From positions 186,001 to 250,000 of the forward strand of contig NZ_CP035730.1 of NCBI RefSeq assembly GCF_012222305.1: DNA of 64,000 bases, given 5' to 3'. Of the stretch, positions 29,477 through 39,400 are shown in pieces. This stretch comes from Sulfolobus sp. S-194. GTDB taxonomy: Archaea > Thermoproteota > Thermoprotei_A > Sulfolobales > Sulfolobaceae. A program made the position numbers and the translations under genes. Position 1 is the first letter of the stretch. Every line of letters starts with the position of its first letter. Under the pieces are notes generated by a model. The model ran no database searches. It had not been told where the DNA came from and saw only the letters and a program-made list of their open reading frames with translations.

Positions 29477-30742
29477 TCACCTCAAAATTTCTTCCAACCA
29501 GTCCAGAGCTAAATCCACATGCTCCTTTATAACCTGACTAGGAGGAAGAGTTTTGCAATTAGGATTAACTCTATTAATATTAGTAACTTCAACTTGCCCG
29601 TGGTCTGAGTGGTATATCTTAGTATAATCCTCGACATAGAAAGGGAGCAATATTACTCCTAGGTCCTCTGTAGGAGACATAACAATATAAGATTGTCTCC
29701 TCAATTCCCCGTTTTTACTTATATAACCCTTACCATTTACTTCCCTCGGCAAACCCAAAACCCAAGTATGATAACCCCTACCAGATCCCATAAAAGCGTT
29801 ACAGACGGACTTCCACGTAGACTTAAGCGTCGAAATACCTATTGCTGCTAATACACCCTCTATATCCTCGGCTCTGTATTTATTTCTGCGAATATAAGCA
29901 TTAACCGGCTTAATAACCCTTATATCTTGGGGGGAGGGAAATCTAGGGAAAGAAGAATTTCCTTCCCTTTTACATTCTACTATAATCTCTTTAGTGATAT
30001 CCAGATCTTTTTTAATCCCTTCTATAGCATGGCTTATCTTTGTTAACTTAAACCTACCAAAACCTCTATTAGCAGCACTCCCTATACCTAAATATTTTAA
30101 GGTTATGAGCATAGCATTAACAAAAAGCTTCGATACTTCTTTGTCTCTACTGAAAACTCTTATCCTTATCTTAAACCCAGGTTTCATTGGTTGTGATTTA
30201 AAGATCTCTTGAATAATCTCTGATTGTCTTTGACTCCTTCTCCCCATAGCTTTTAAATAGAACCTCGGGATAGTGAGCAACTTATAAAGTCCACCAAACT
30301 CCCTATTTAGATGCGGGTTTGTTGCAGAGGAATAGCTTGGGAAAAGGAGTTTATATCCCTCTTCTCTCATATCCCTTAAAAGATCAAGATAACTCCTCGT
30401 CTTACTACTCCTCCCTCCACTTTTCCCTATCATATCATCTATGTTAGGTATTTTGTCAAAGTACATTTCGCCATGACTTAATATACTTACAGAAACTTTT
30501 ACTGTAGAGGCATTCTTCTCGCTAATACCCAACTTTTCTGGTACATTACCGCACAAAGTCCTTATAGTCCATTTAGTCTTCCCTATAATTTCTTTAGGTT
30601 CTGGGTAATGCGGTTGCGGGTAAAAAGTATATCCTAACTCATTCCCTCCCCACCATGGTGTGAAAGCGAGAAACTCTCCGTCAAATACTATATAATTATC
30701 TAGAAGTCTATTCACTTTGGCGTTTAATTCCTCTGCTAACAC
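29477..30742 (-). CDS. cmr1: Cmr1 (Cas7-like RAMP subunit)
   Basis: The protein has 421 residues. It carries FLAFTPWWGGNELG near the N-terminus and the glycine-rich GIGSAANRGFGRFKL near residue 230, followed by a large C-terminal domain, as in Cmr1. Cmr1 caps the complex near the crRNA 3' end. The start is GTG, chosen because GAGGTGAGG stands just before it and the cmr4 stop is 10 bp away. It is a complete gene with no visible damage. Confidence 0.88.
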   Translation of the reverse strand: MLAEELNAKVNRLLDNYIVFDGEFLAFTPWWGGNELGYTFYPQPHYPEPKEIIGKTKWTIRTLCGNVPEKLGISEKNASTVKVSVSILSHGEMYFDKIPNIDDMIGKSGGRSSKTRSYLDLLRDMREEGYKLLFPSYSSATNPHLNREFGGLYKLLTIPRFYLKAMGRRSQRQSEIIQEIFKSQPMKPGFKIRIRVFSRDKEVSKLFVNAMLITLKYLGIGSAANRGFGRFKLTKISHAIEGIKKDLDITKEIIVECKREGNSSFPRFPSPQDIRVIKPVNAYIRRNKYRAEDIEGVLAAIGISTLKSTWKSVCNAFMGSGRGYHTWVLGLPREVNGKGYISKNGELRRQSYIVMSPTEDLGVILLPFYVEDYTKIYHSDHGQVEVTNINRVNPNCKTLPPSQVIKEHVDLALDWLEEILR

Positions 30743-30752
30743 TTACCTCACC

Positions 30753-31634
30753 TCAGAAAAGTAATTTTACCCTTATAATACCTTTTCCTATACTCTCCTT
30801 TCCTCCAACATTCATATAAAACTCATCAGAAAGGAATTCCTTGATCTTTTCCTTAGCACAATCCTCGTTACACACATCACTCCCACAATACTTATTCCTC
30901 CTGGGCACATTAAAGAAAATAATTCCTGCAAATATGGTACCATGCGGGATATATTCCTCAGTCCATAGGGAGTGTTCAGCCACAGTACCGGTCTCATAGT
31001 TTATCTTATTCCTCGTATACTTAATTATACCTCTCTCCATTTCCAAAACGGCTTTGCCATCATCATCTTCAACAGCCACTCCCTCCTTTAGTTTTCCAGC
31101 GATTGAACCGAGGTTTGTTAGTACAGAAGCCATATTAGACTGTGAAATATTAACTAAGGGTACTTCTAAGTCGATACCCACAATAACCTTATTCTTTCTC
31201 TCCGCAGATTCGAGAGAAGTTAAGAAGCTAATCCCATCCTTATAGTCCACAGCATTAAACAAGTCCTTTATTGTATTTATCAAATATTTAGATGTAAGAT
31301 AAACATAACCCATATCTAAGCTAGGAATTGGCATCAGTAAAGGATAAAGATCGCTTAGACTAATAATCGATGTGACGTCAGCATTAGACTCTTCCTCCCC
31401 TCCTAAAAGACAACAACATACACTCGCCTTATTACAGTCTATCCTCCCATTTTTATTAAATGCATTAAATTTTTGTCCACAAAACTGCTTTAAAGCTCCT
31501 TTAAATGAGGAAGAAAATATTATTGGAAATCCTTCTGGATCCCTTTGGATAGGTAAATCAACAACTCCACTCGATCGGCCCATACCTACATGAAGGGACG
31601 TGATCGCGTACACTATTAGTGGAATTCCTTTCAT
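30753..31634 (-). CDS. cmr4: Cmr4 (Cas7 backbone, target-RNA nuclease subunit)
   Basis: The protein has 293 residues. LHVGMGRSSGVVDLPIQRDPEGFPI is the recognisable Cmr4 opening, and the Asp in VDLPIQRD matches the region of the catalytic Asp that cuts target RNA every 6 nt. IIFSSSFKGALKQF and the C-terminal VGGKESIGKGIIRVKL are RAMP signatures. It is the first gene of the operon. A TATA box at 31651-31666 lies just ahead and no ribosome site is needed. Several Cys-rich loops (KASVCCCLLGG and CGSDVCNEDC) are unusual and could bind metal. Confidence 0.9.
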   Translation of the reverse strand: MKGIPLIVYAITSLHVGMGRSSGVVDLPIQRDPEGFPIIFSSSFKGALKQFCGQKFNAFNKNGRIDCNKASVCCCLLGGEEESNADVTSIISLSDLYPLLMPIPSLDMGYVYLTSKYLINTIKDLFNAVDYKDGISFLTSLESAERKNKVIVGIDLEVPLVNISQSNMASVLTNLGSIAGKLKEGVAVEDDDGKAVLEMERGIIKYTRNKINYETGTVAEHSLWTEEYIPHGTIFAGIIFFNVPRRNKYCGSDVCNEDCAKEKIKEFLSDEFYMNVGGKESIGKGIIRVKLLF

Positions 31635-31650
31635 ATAGAAAAATATGACT

Positions 31651-31666
31651 GTATAAATTATAAACT
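31651..31666 (-). promoter_or_regulatory. TATA box of the cmr operon
   Basis: On the minus strand it reads AGTTTATAATTTATAC, centred 24 bp from the cmr4 ATG, so the operon starts as a leaderless message. It lies between cmr4 and the outer end of array 2. Confidence 0.6.
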
Positions 31667-31840
31667 TTATGTGCGGACAATATTCTTCATCATAATATAA
31701 GAAATTTGAGAAAAATCATGATGACTTACGCATCTAAGGAAGCTCCAATATACTAAATATATAGTGGGAAAAAGTTACATTTTGTTCTTTGGCTTAATGA
31801 TTTTTTAATTAAATACCTCTTGAAAATAAAAAAGTAGAAG

Positions 31841-32226
31841 TTTTTAGTTTCTTTTTGTTTTTACGAAAAATTAGAAAGATTATTAGAACGAAAAAAGAAA
31901 TCTTTTAGTTTCTTTTTGTTTTTACAATATATACGTTGCGTTGACAGACATGACAGTTATCCCTTTTAGTTTCTTTTTGTTTTTACACTATACTTCGCGG
32001 GTACTAACACAATAATTATAGAAGTTCTTTTAGTTTCTTTTTGTTTTTACAAAAATTAGGTGATTTAGATGGATAAAATATTAATCTTTTAGTTTCTTTT
32101 TGTTTTTACAAAACTATAGTCGCTTATAGGAGACCAATACGTTCTTTTAGTTTCTTTTTGTTTTTACACAATTTAAGTTTAGCGGTAATAGAAAAATTTA
32201 AACTTTTAGTTTCTTTTTGTTTTTAC
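31841..32226 (-). CRISPR. CRISPR array 2, outer (oldest) part, 7 repeats
   Basis: Seven repeats of the same 24-bp class form the end of array 2 furthest from its leader. They are cut off from the rest by the insertion sequence at 32249-33417. The outermost copy starts with T and the next six with C, where most copies of both arrays start with G. In crRNA sense their handle therefore ends in A or G, not C. The interrupted spacer is 32227-32248 plus 33422-33436. Transcription is on the minus strand. Confidence 0.95.
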
Positions 32227-32336
32227 AGCATACGACGTAAGCCCGTTTCGGTAGACCCAAAATCATTTTACAAAAATTATCTCAGCGAATTACTTAAATG
32301 ATAATAGAAAATTTGAAACTAATAGTAAAAATTTAA

Positions 32337-32398
32337 GGTTGGGAGAGCCGGTATTACTAGTAGGAGATACAACGTGATAACACCGAGCTCTCCCAACC
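32337..32398 (+). repeat. Hairpin around the transposase start
   Basis: GGTTGGGAGAGCCGGT (32337-32352) pairs with ACCGAGCTCTCCCAACC (32382-32398) with one bulged base. The GTG start at 32374 lies in the loop. A relic of the same IS at 48094-48139 has a hairpin at the same place with different bases. Confidence 0.7.
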
Positions 32399-33402
32399 AA
32401 GTCAAAAATAAATTATCTTCCATCTTGAACTTCAAAGGAAGAAAAGCAGAACAAGCAAAACAAGTAATAATCTCAGCAGCAATAACAAGAGACTCAATAG
32501 AAAACAAGGCAAAAAAGTTTAGCATATCACCACAAACAGCAAGAAACTACATAGAACAAACAACAATAGACAAGATGACAGAGAAAATAAAAAAACTCTC
32601 AATAAAGAAACTAAAAAAACGAATTAAAAACCACAGACCAATAAAAATTTCAATAGACTGGACATCAATAGAATACTACGGGAAACCAGTAGAAGGAATA
32701 GGAGGATCAAAACAAGGCTACGCATGGAACTACGCAACTGCAACAACACAAATCAACGGAAAAACCCTAGTACTAGCCCTAACACGCATAACCAAAGGAA
32801 TGAGTAAAGCAGATATTGTCAAGACCTTGATTGAGCAAGTCTTGGCCTTGGGCGTTAAAATATCGTTAGTAACGCTTGATGCAGGTTTTTACTCAGTTGA
32901 CGTGTTAAAGTACTTGTCTCAATTTAAGTTTGTGGTTGCTGTACCCGTGGGTGACGTTAAGGTTCACCACGATTTTGATGGTATATATAGGACGAGGAGT
33001 AAGGGGAAGGATAGGGTTGCTTTTAGGTTGATTGTTCATCATAGGGTAAGGGATGGCAAGAGGGAGTATTTTGCTAAGGGGACTAATCTTGATTTGCCCA
33101 AATACAAGGTTGTTAGGTTGTATAATGAGGTTAGGACTCCTATTGAGACTTCTTATAGGATGGTTAAATCTTTCTTGATTTTCACGTCTTCTAGGAGTTG
33201 GGTTTTTCGCTTGTTCGTCTTCGTTCTGGCTATACTTATTTACATGTTGTTCATGTTTGTTAAGGGGAAGATGTCTAGGGAAGACTTTCGTTTATTCTTA
33301 ATTCTGTTATTTTTATTTGATAATATTAATTATTTTTACGAATATTCATTTAATGCTCTAAAATCACTTTTTAATACATTAGACTTATTTTCAAGGGGGT
33401 GA
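32374..33402 (+). CDS. DDE transposase, ISH3/IS4-like
   Basis: The 342-residue protein is intact. The first acidic residue is in KISIDWTSIEYYG, the second in LVTLDAGFYSVDVLKYL, and the Glu in YNEVRTPIETSYRMVK, which resembles the Y-R-E-K box of IS4-type transposases. An N-terminal helix-turn-helix-like segment (FSISPQTARNYIEQ) probably binds the ends. The start is GTG, since no upstream ATG fits inside the element. The C-terminus is hydrophobic (FVLAILIYMLFMFV), as is common in this group. It opposes the direction of array 2 transcription. I did not assign an ISfinder name. Confidence 0.85.
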   Translation: MITPSSPNQVKNKLSSILNFKGRKAEQAKQVIISAAITRDSIENKAKKFSISPQTARNYIEQTTIDKMTEKIKKLSIKKLKKRIKNHRPIKISIDWTSIEYYGKPVEGIGGSKQGYAWNYATATTQINGKTLVLALTRITKGMSKADIVKTLIEQVLALGVKISLVTLDAGFYSVDVLKYLSQFKFVVAVPVGDVKVHHDFDGIYRTRSKGKDRVAFRLIVHHRVRDGKREYFAKGTNLDLPKYKVVRLYNEVRTPIETSYRMVKSFLIFTSSRSWVFRLFVFVLAILIYMLFMFVKGKMSREDFRLFLILLFLFDNINYFYEYSFNALKSLFNTLDLFSRG

Positions 33403-33436
33403 TTTTGGGGTCTACCGGTTTATGAAGTTCTCTAAG

Positions 33437-36400
33437 CTTTTAGTTTCTTTTTGTTTTTACGTCTATTCGGTTCACCGTCAGAACAGTTACAATTCCTTTT
33501 AGTTTCTTTTTGTTTTTACCTAAAAGGAGTGTAACTTCCTTAGAATCATTAAGCCTTTTAGTTTCTTTTTGTTTTTACTGTACAAGTGATGTATATCTTT
33601 TTTCATCAGATTTTACTTTTAGTTTCTTTTTGTTTTTACTCTCTATTATTGACCTGATTCTTTCTTCACAAGCTATACTTTTAGTTTCTTTTTGTTTTTA
33701 CCAGTCTCCCGTGTCAGGATCCCGTAATTTCACTATAAGCTTTTAGTTTCTTTTTGTTTTTACCGGCTATTACTAAACCTAACGCTAGTGTTACTATAGT
33801 TTTAGTTTCTTTTTGTTTTTACGGTAGAATAACGCATCATCAACATTCAGGTAAGTTAAGTTTTAGTTTCTTTTTGTTTTTACGTCTAACCATTCTTATC
33901 CCCAATTACTATCTCACATTGTTTTAGTTTCTTTTTGTTTTTACTAACAAAAAACAAATTCTTTTTAAAATTCACACGCTGTTTTAGTTTCTTTTTGTTT
34001 TTACGGTTTATTTTGGCTTGGACTTACGTTTATTTTCATTTTTGTTTTAGTTTCTTTTTGTTTTTACATTTGAATTTCAGTAACCGTACCGCCGTATAAA
34101 TAGTTTTAGTTTCTTTTTGTTTTTACAATGTGGACAGTTATTTGGAATATCTAAAAAGTATCTGTTTTAGTTTCTTTTTGTTTTTACATTTGTTCGCAAA
34201 TAAACGTGGAGACGGCGTATGTAGTTTTAGTTTCTTTTTGTTTTTACAAAAGTGTCTTTGAATTTGAAAAAATGCCATCTGGTTTTAGTTTCTTTTTGTT
34301 TTTACGCAAGAACAATTTAAGGGAGAGGTGGTATTATTCGAAGTTTTAGTTTCTTTTTGTTTTTACGTGAATCAAGAATTGTGTCTACAATCGGTGCCAT
34401 TGTGTTTTAGTTTCTTTTTGTTTTTACATAAAAAATTTTCACGTTGCGGGAGCTAGCCCAAAGTTTTAGTTTCTTTTTGTTTTTACTCGCATACCATATC
34501 AAAAATAAAAGTCATAAAAACATGTTTTAGTTTCTTTTTGTTTTTACAAATATCTTAAACTCGTCCCACCCCACTTTGGAGCTTCGTTTTAGTTTCTTTT
34601 TGTTTTTACAAGAATAAAAGAGATTAAGCTTTTTATTTAAAATGTTTTAGTTTCTTTTTGTTTTTACTCTAATAACATAGTAGACGACTTCTTTGACGAT
34701 AATGTTTTAGTTTCTTTTTGTTTTTACAATAACACAATTAAAAGATCAAATAATCGGGTTTAGTTTTAGTTTCTTTTTGTTTTTACTAACAGACGATGAG
34801 CTACCTACTGCCCGAAGCTGACGTTTTAGTTTCTTTTTGTTTTTACGGTAGGTAGCGAGTCTAACAGACGATGAGCTACCGTTTTAGTTTCTTTTTGTTT
34901 TTACCTATTAATCCGTTATTACGTAATTTAGCAAAATCATCGTTTTAGTTTCTTTTTGTTTTTACAAGTTTTTCCTCTTCTTTTTCATAATTATTCCAAA
35001 CAGTTTTAGTTTCTTTTTGTTTTTACGAAAATAAAATGAAAAACTAAAATTAGGAAAAATTAAGTTTTAGTTTCTTTTTGTTTTTACTGGCTTCATTTAT
35101 ATCAGACCACTTATACACCATTCGTTTTAGTTTCTTTTTGTTTTTACATTTCCATAATTCCACTCTGTGTCAAGGAAGAATGTGTTTTAGTTTCTTTTTG
35201 TTTTTACGAGGCGAGTTACAGGGGATAGAAGATTATGATGATGTTTTAGTTTCTTTTTGTTTTTACCTCATGTCCGTGATTAAATAGAATGTCGCATATT
35301 GTTTTAGTTTCTTTTTGTTTTTACAGGAATTGAAGCAAGCATTACCTGTGGGGGCTAAAATAGGAAATGTGTTTTAGTTTCTTTTTGTTTTTACATGATT
35401 ATGAGCAAATTGATTTTTCTTCGTTTGAAGGTTTTAGTTTCTTTTTGTTTTTACAGTAATGAGTACCTTTGTACGTACCACCAAATAATAGTTTTAGTTT
35501 CTTTTTGTTTTTACATTAACAATAATAAACTAGTGTTAATTAAGTTCAATGTTTTAGTTTCTTTTTGTTTTTACCATTCATTTTCTTTTTCCCCAAATAC
35601 TATCTCACATTGTTTTAGTTTCTTTTTGTTTTTACAGCATTTTGTTCAGCTTTACAACTTTCTTGTATTTGTTTTAGTTTCTTTTTGTTTTTACGGCTTC
35701 TTGAATTAGCCATCCCAAGAGATGTTATTCTGTTTTAGTTTCTTTTTGTTTTTACCCTAATATTTTCATATGGACACAGAACTCGAACGAAGTTTTAGTT
35801 TCTTTTTGTTTTTACCTATATTCTTCTTCAGCCGACTTTACTTCTTCCTGTTTTAGTTTCTTTTTGTTTTTACATGTGGACAGTTATTTGGAATATCTAA
35901 AAAGTATCTGTTTTAGTTTCTTTTTGTTTTTACAAAATACCGTGTACAGCAGAAGAAGCCGAAAGAAATAGTTTTAGTTTCTTTTTGTTTTTACAAAATA
36001 AGATTTTTGGATTCGGACACAAGCTTCCCGTTTTAGTTTCTTTTTGTTTTTACTCGTCTGCACACCTTGAAATGATGGCACATTAGAGGTTTTAGTTTCT
36101 TTTTGTTTTTACAACGTAATCGCGGAAACGTTGAATAAATTGAAGGAAAGTTTTAGTTTCTTTTTGTTTTTACATTCTTGATTATATACGGGGTTATGAG
36201 TAGCATTATAGTTTTAGTTTCTTTTTGTTTTTACGTAACGGTTTTTTTGCATATTTTATATCACATTTGTTTTAGTTTCTTTTTGTTTTTACGAACTAGA
36301 GGTAAAGAATGCGCCGCGGCCGGGATTTGGTTTTAGTTTCTTTTTGTTTTTACAGGAGGAACTACTTCAAAATACTTGCAGGTCCTATTGTTTTAGTTTC

Positions 36401-39400
36401 TTTTTGTTTTTACAACGTGAACTACCTCCCTCACGGAAGGGGACTTTGTTTTAGTTTCTTTTTGTTTTTACTGTCCATCAAGCTATTATGTACTAAAAAA
36501 AATTTTAGTTTTAGTTTCTTTTTGTTTTTACTTCAGATATCATAGAAAATCAAAGTTTTAAAGACAGAGTTTTAGTTTCTTTTTGTTTTTACATGTCAGA
36601 TAGTTGGAAGGGAAATAATTTATTCTTCGTTTTAGTTTCTTTTTGTTTTTACGAGCGTCCCAAATGGGGAAGATGCCCGGTATATTGTAGTTTTAGTTTC
36701 TTTTTGTTTTTACGCTAATGCAGTAAAGCAACTATTAGCATATAAAAGGGCGTTTTAGTTTCTTTTTGTTTTTACTTACATCACCGTAAAAGAACGCGTC
36801 TAAGGATCCGTGTTTTAGTTTCTTTTTGTTTTTACAAGAAACATGCTTCAACGTTGTACTTTCGTTTAGTTTTAGTTTCTTTTTGTTTTTACATAGAGGC
36901 ATTAATTCAGGCTCAAGGAAAACTGAGTTTTAGTTTCTTTTTGTTTTTACATTAACACCGTCACAATCTTGTTATCCTAGCCAAATGTTTTAGTTTCTTT
37001 TTGTTTTTACTGTACTTAAGAATGAAGACGATTATGTGGAATTTCTTGTTTTAGTTTCTTTTTGTTTTTACATGTTACTTCCGCTCCCGCTCCAAATTCT
37101 TTCTCTGTTTTAGTTTCTTTTTGTTTTTACATTTTGCCTTTGTGATCGTTACCTTTAACTGAGGGACAATGTTTTAGTTTCTTTTTGTTTTTACACGTCT
37201 AATACATCAACGCCGTCGTTATATGTTCCGTAGTTTTAGTTTCTTTTTGTTTTTACACCAATGGGTTATTTGTAAATATGTTATTATTAAGGTTTTAGTT
37301 TCTTTTTGTTTTTACATCCGTTTACTAAAGTTCACCTTTGCATTACTCTGTTTTAGTTTCTTTTTGTTTTTACAAAATTACATAAAGATTTATATATCCC
37401 CTATATAGTTTTAGTTTCTTTTTGTTTTTACTTACCCATTTTATTCCCTCTAGTTAAAACTCTAAGTTAGTTTTAGTTTCTTTTTGTTTTTACAATAATC
37501 GTGTACTCAATTGTAACATTTGCACTGGTTTTAGTTTCTTTTTGTTTTTACATATGGAATGGAAAATATTATTAATAACTTATTTGGTTTTAGTTTCTTT
37601 TTGTTTTTACTGTCGTTCATTTTGCATACGCCAATTATACACTTAGCAGTTTTAGTTTCTTTTTGTTTTTACAGAGGATTGAAAATTTCAGTAGAAGATG
37701 TTTTGCAAGTTTTAGTTTCTTTTTGTTTTTACAAAATTCAGTGCAGATTTGCCAGACGAGGACACTGTGTTTTAGTTTCTTTTTGTTTTTACAACGATAT
37801 AGTAACGTCTTTGAAAGAACGAAAAACCATTGTTTTAGTTTCTTTTTGTTTTTACAAAATTCAGTGCAGATTTGCCAGACGAGGACACTGTGTTTTAGTT
37901 TCTTTTTGTTTTTACATACAAACGAAAATGAAGAAGAATCCAAACAAGCTGTTTTAGTTTCTTTTTGTTTTTACTCTCTGCAGATGGAGGTGTTTTCGTC
38001 AAACCAAATGTTTTAGTTTCTTTTTGTTTTTACCGATCTGACGTGGTTACGTGATTATATCGGGGCAATAGTTTTAGTTTCTTTTTGTTTTTACGCGTTG
38101 GCAAAGGCAATATGTTGGAGGCTAAACGATGTTTTAGTTTCTTTTTGTTTTTACGAGAGTTCTTCCGACATAGTTATCAATCTACACTATAGTTTTAGTT
38201 TCTTTTTGTTTTTACTTTTGATGAGAGTGAGCTCGACTGTTAGGATAGGAATGTTTTAGTTTCTTTTTGTTTTTACATGTTGATTTAGAAATTGACGAAA
38301 AGACATTTCTTCGTTTTAGTTTCTTTTTGTTTTTACGATTGACCCCAACGCGGATTTCTTGGACTTAGCTAAGTTTTAGTTTCTTTTTGTTTTTACATCT
38401 TTCAACAAAAACCCTTTTTTCGCCTTAATCTTCGTTTTAGTTTCTTTTTGTTTTTACAAGATTTTTTGAGAGGTATGAGAGAATGGATATGAAGTTTTAG
38501 TTTCTTTTTGTTTTTACATAAATGCGGCAATCACATGGCAAAATGATTATGAAGTTTTAGTTTCTTTTTGTTTTTACACTAATCCAAGAGACGGATGTCC
38601 CGCCCACCTTCCTCAAGTTTTAGTTTCTTTTTGTTTTTACAGTTATCTAGAATCCCATCCGATCGCCCTTCTAATGTTTTAGTTTCTTTTTGTTTTTACA
38701 TGGTATCATCGACACCATCGCCTCAGGTCTCATGGTTTTAGTTTCTTTTTGTTTTTACATTTGCTGAAAACAGTCCAATACGAAGTGATAAACGTTTTAG
38801 TTTCTTTTTGTTTTTACGACTAAAAAAATAAAAACTTGTGAAAGGAGCAAAAAGTTTTAGTTTCTTTTTGTTTTTACTTGAGGAAGAACTCAACGAAATT
38901 AAAAATGGAAAAATGTTTTAGTTTCTTTTTGTTTTTACAATAAATACATTCATTCAATCTCGTTCCCAACCCCAGTTTTAGTTTCTTTTTGTTTTTACAA
39001 AAGAGAATGTGAAGCATTAAGGAATATGAGAGAATATTGTTTTAGTTTCTTTTTGTTTTTACTCTACACTTTACCCAACGACGTATGGCCCATCATTGTT
39101 TTAGTTTCTTTTTGTTTTTACACGATAAGTATTCTGTTTTAATTCGTGTCGGCTCAGTCTCAGTTTTAGTTTCTTTTTGTTTTTACATCATATCAACTAA
39201 CGTTAAACTAACGTCATAATCATGTTTTAGTTTCTTTTTGTTTTTACTATTTTTAATATGTTTGAGTTTGGGAAGGTAGAATGTTTTAGTTTCTTTTTGT
39301 TTTTACTTACTGTCCTGTTGAACTTCACCGGATCACCTTTTCTGTTTTAGTTTCTTTTTGTTTTTACATTCAGCTTAAAACATCTACAGAATTTAACAAT

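Larger units (their letters stand above)
32249..33417 (+). mobile_element. Intact ISH3/IS4-like insertion sequence inside a CRISPR spacer
   Basis: The ends CGGTAGACCC-AAAATCA (from 32249) and TGATTTTGGGGTCTACCG (33400-33417) are inverted repeats with one indel. GTTT flanks both sides (32245-32248 and 33418-33421) as a 4-bp target duplication. Removing the element and one GTTT rebuilds a 37-bp spacer, exactly the local spacer length, which confirms the borders. The 1,169-bp element carries one uninterrupted transposase gene. Two relics of the same family lie at 2299 and 46016. Confidence 0.9.
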
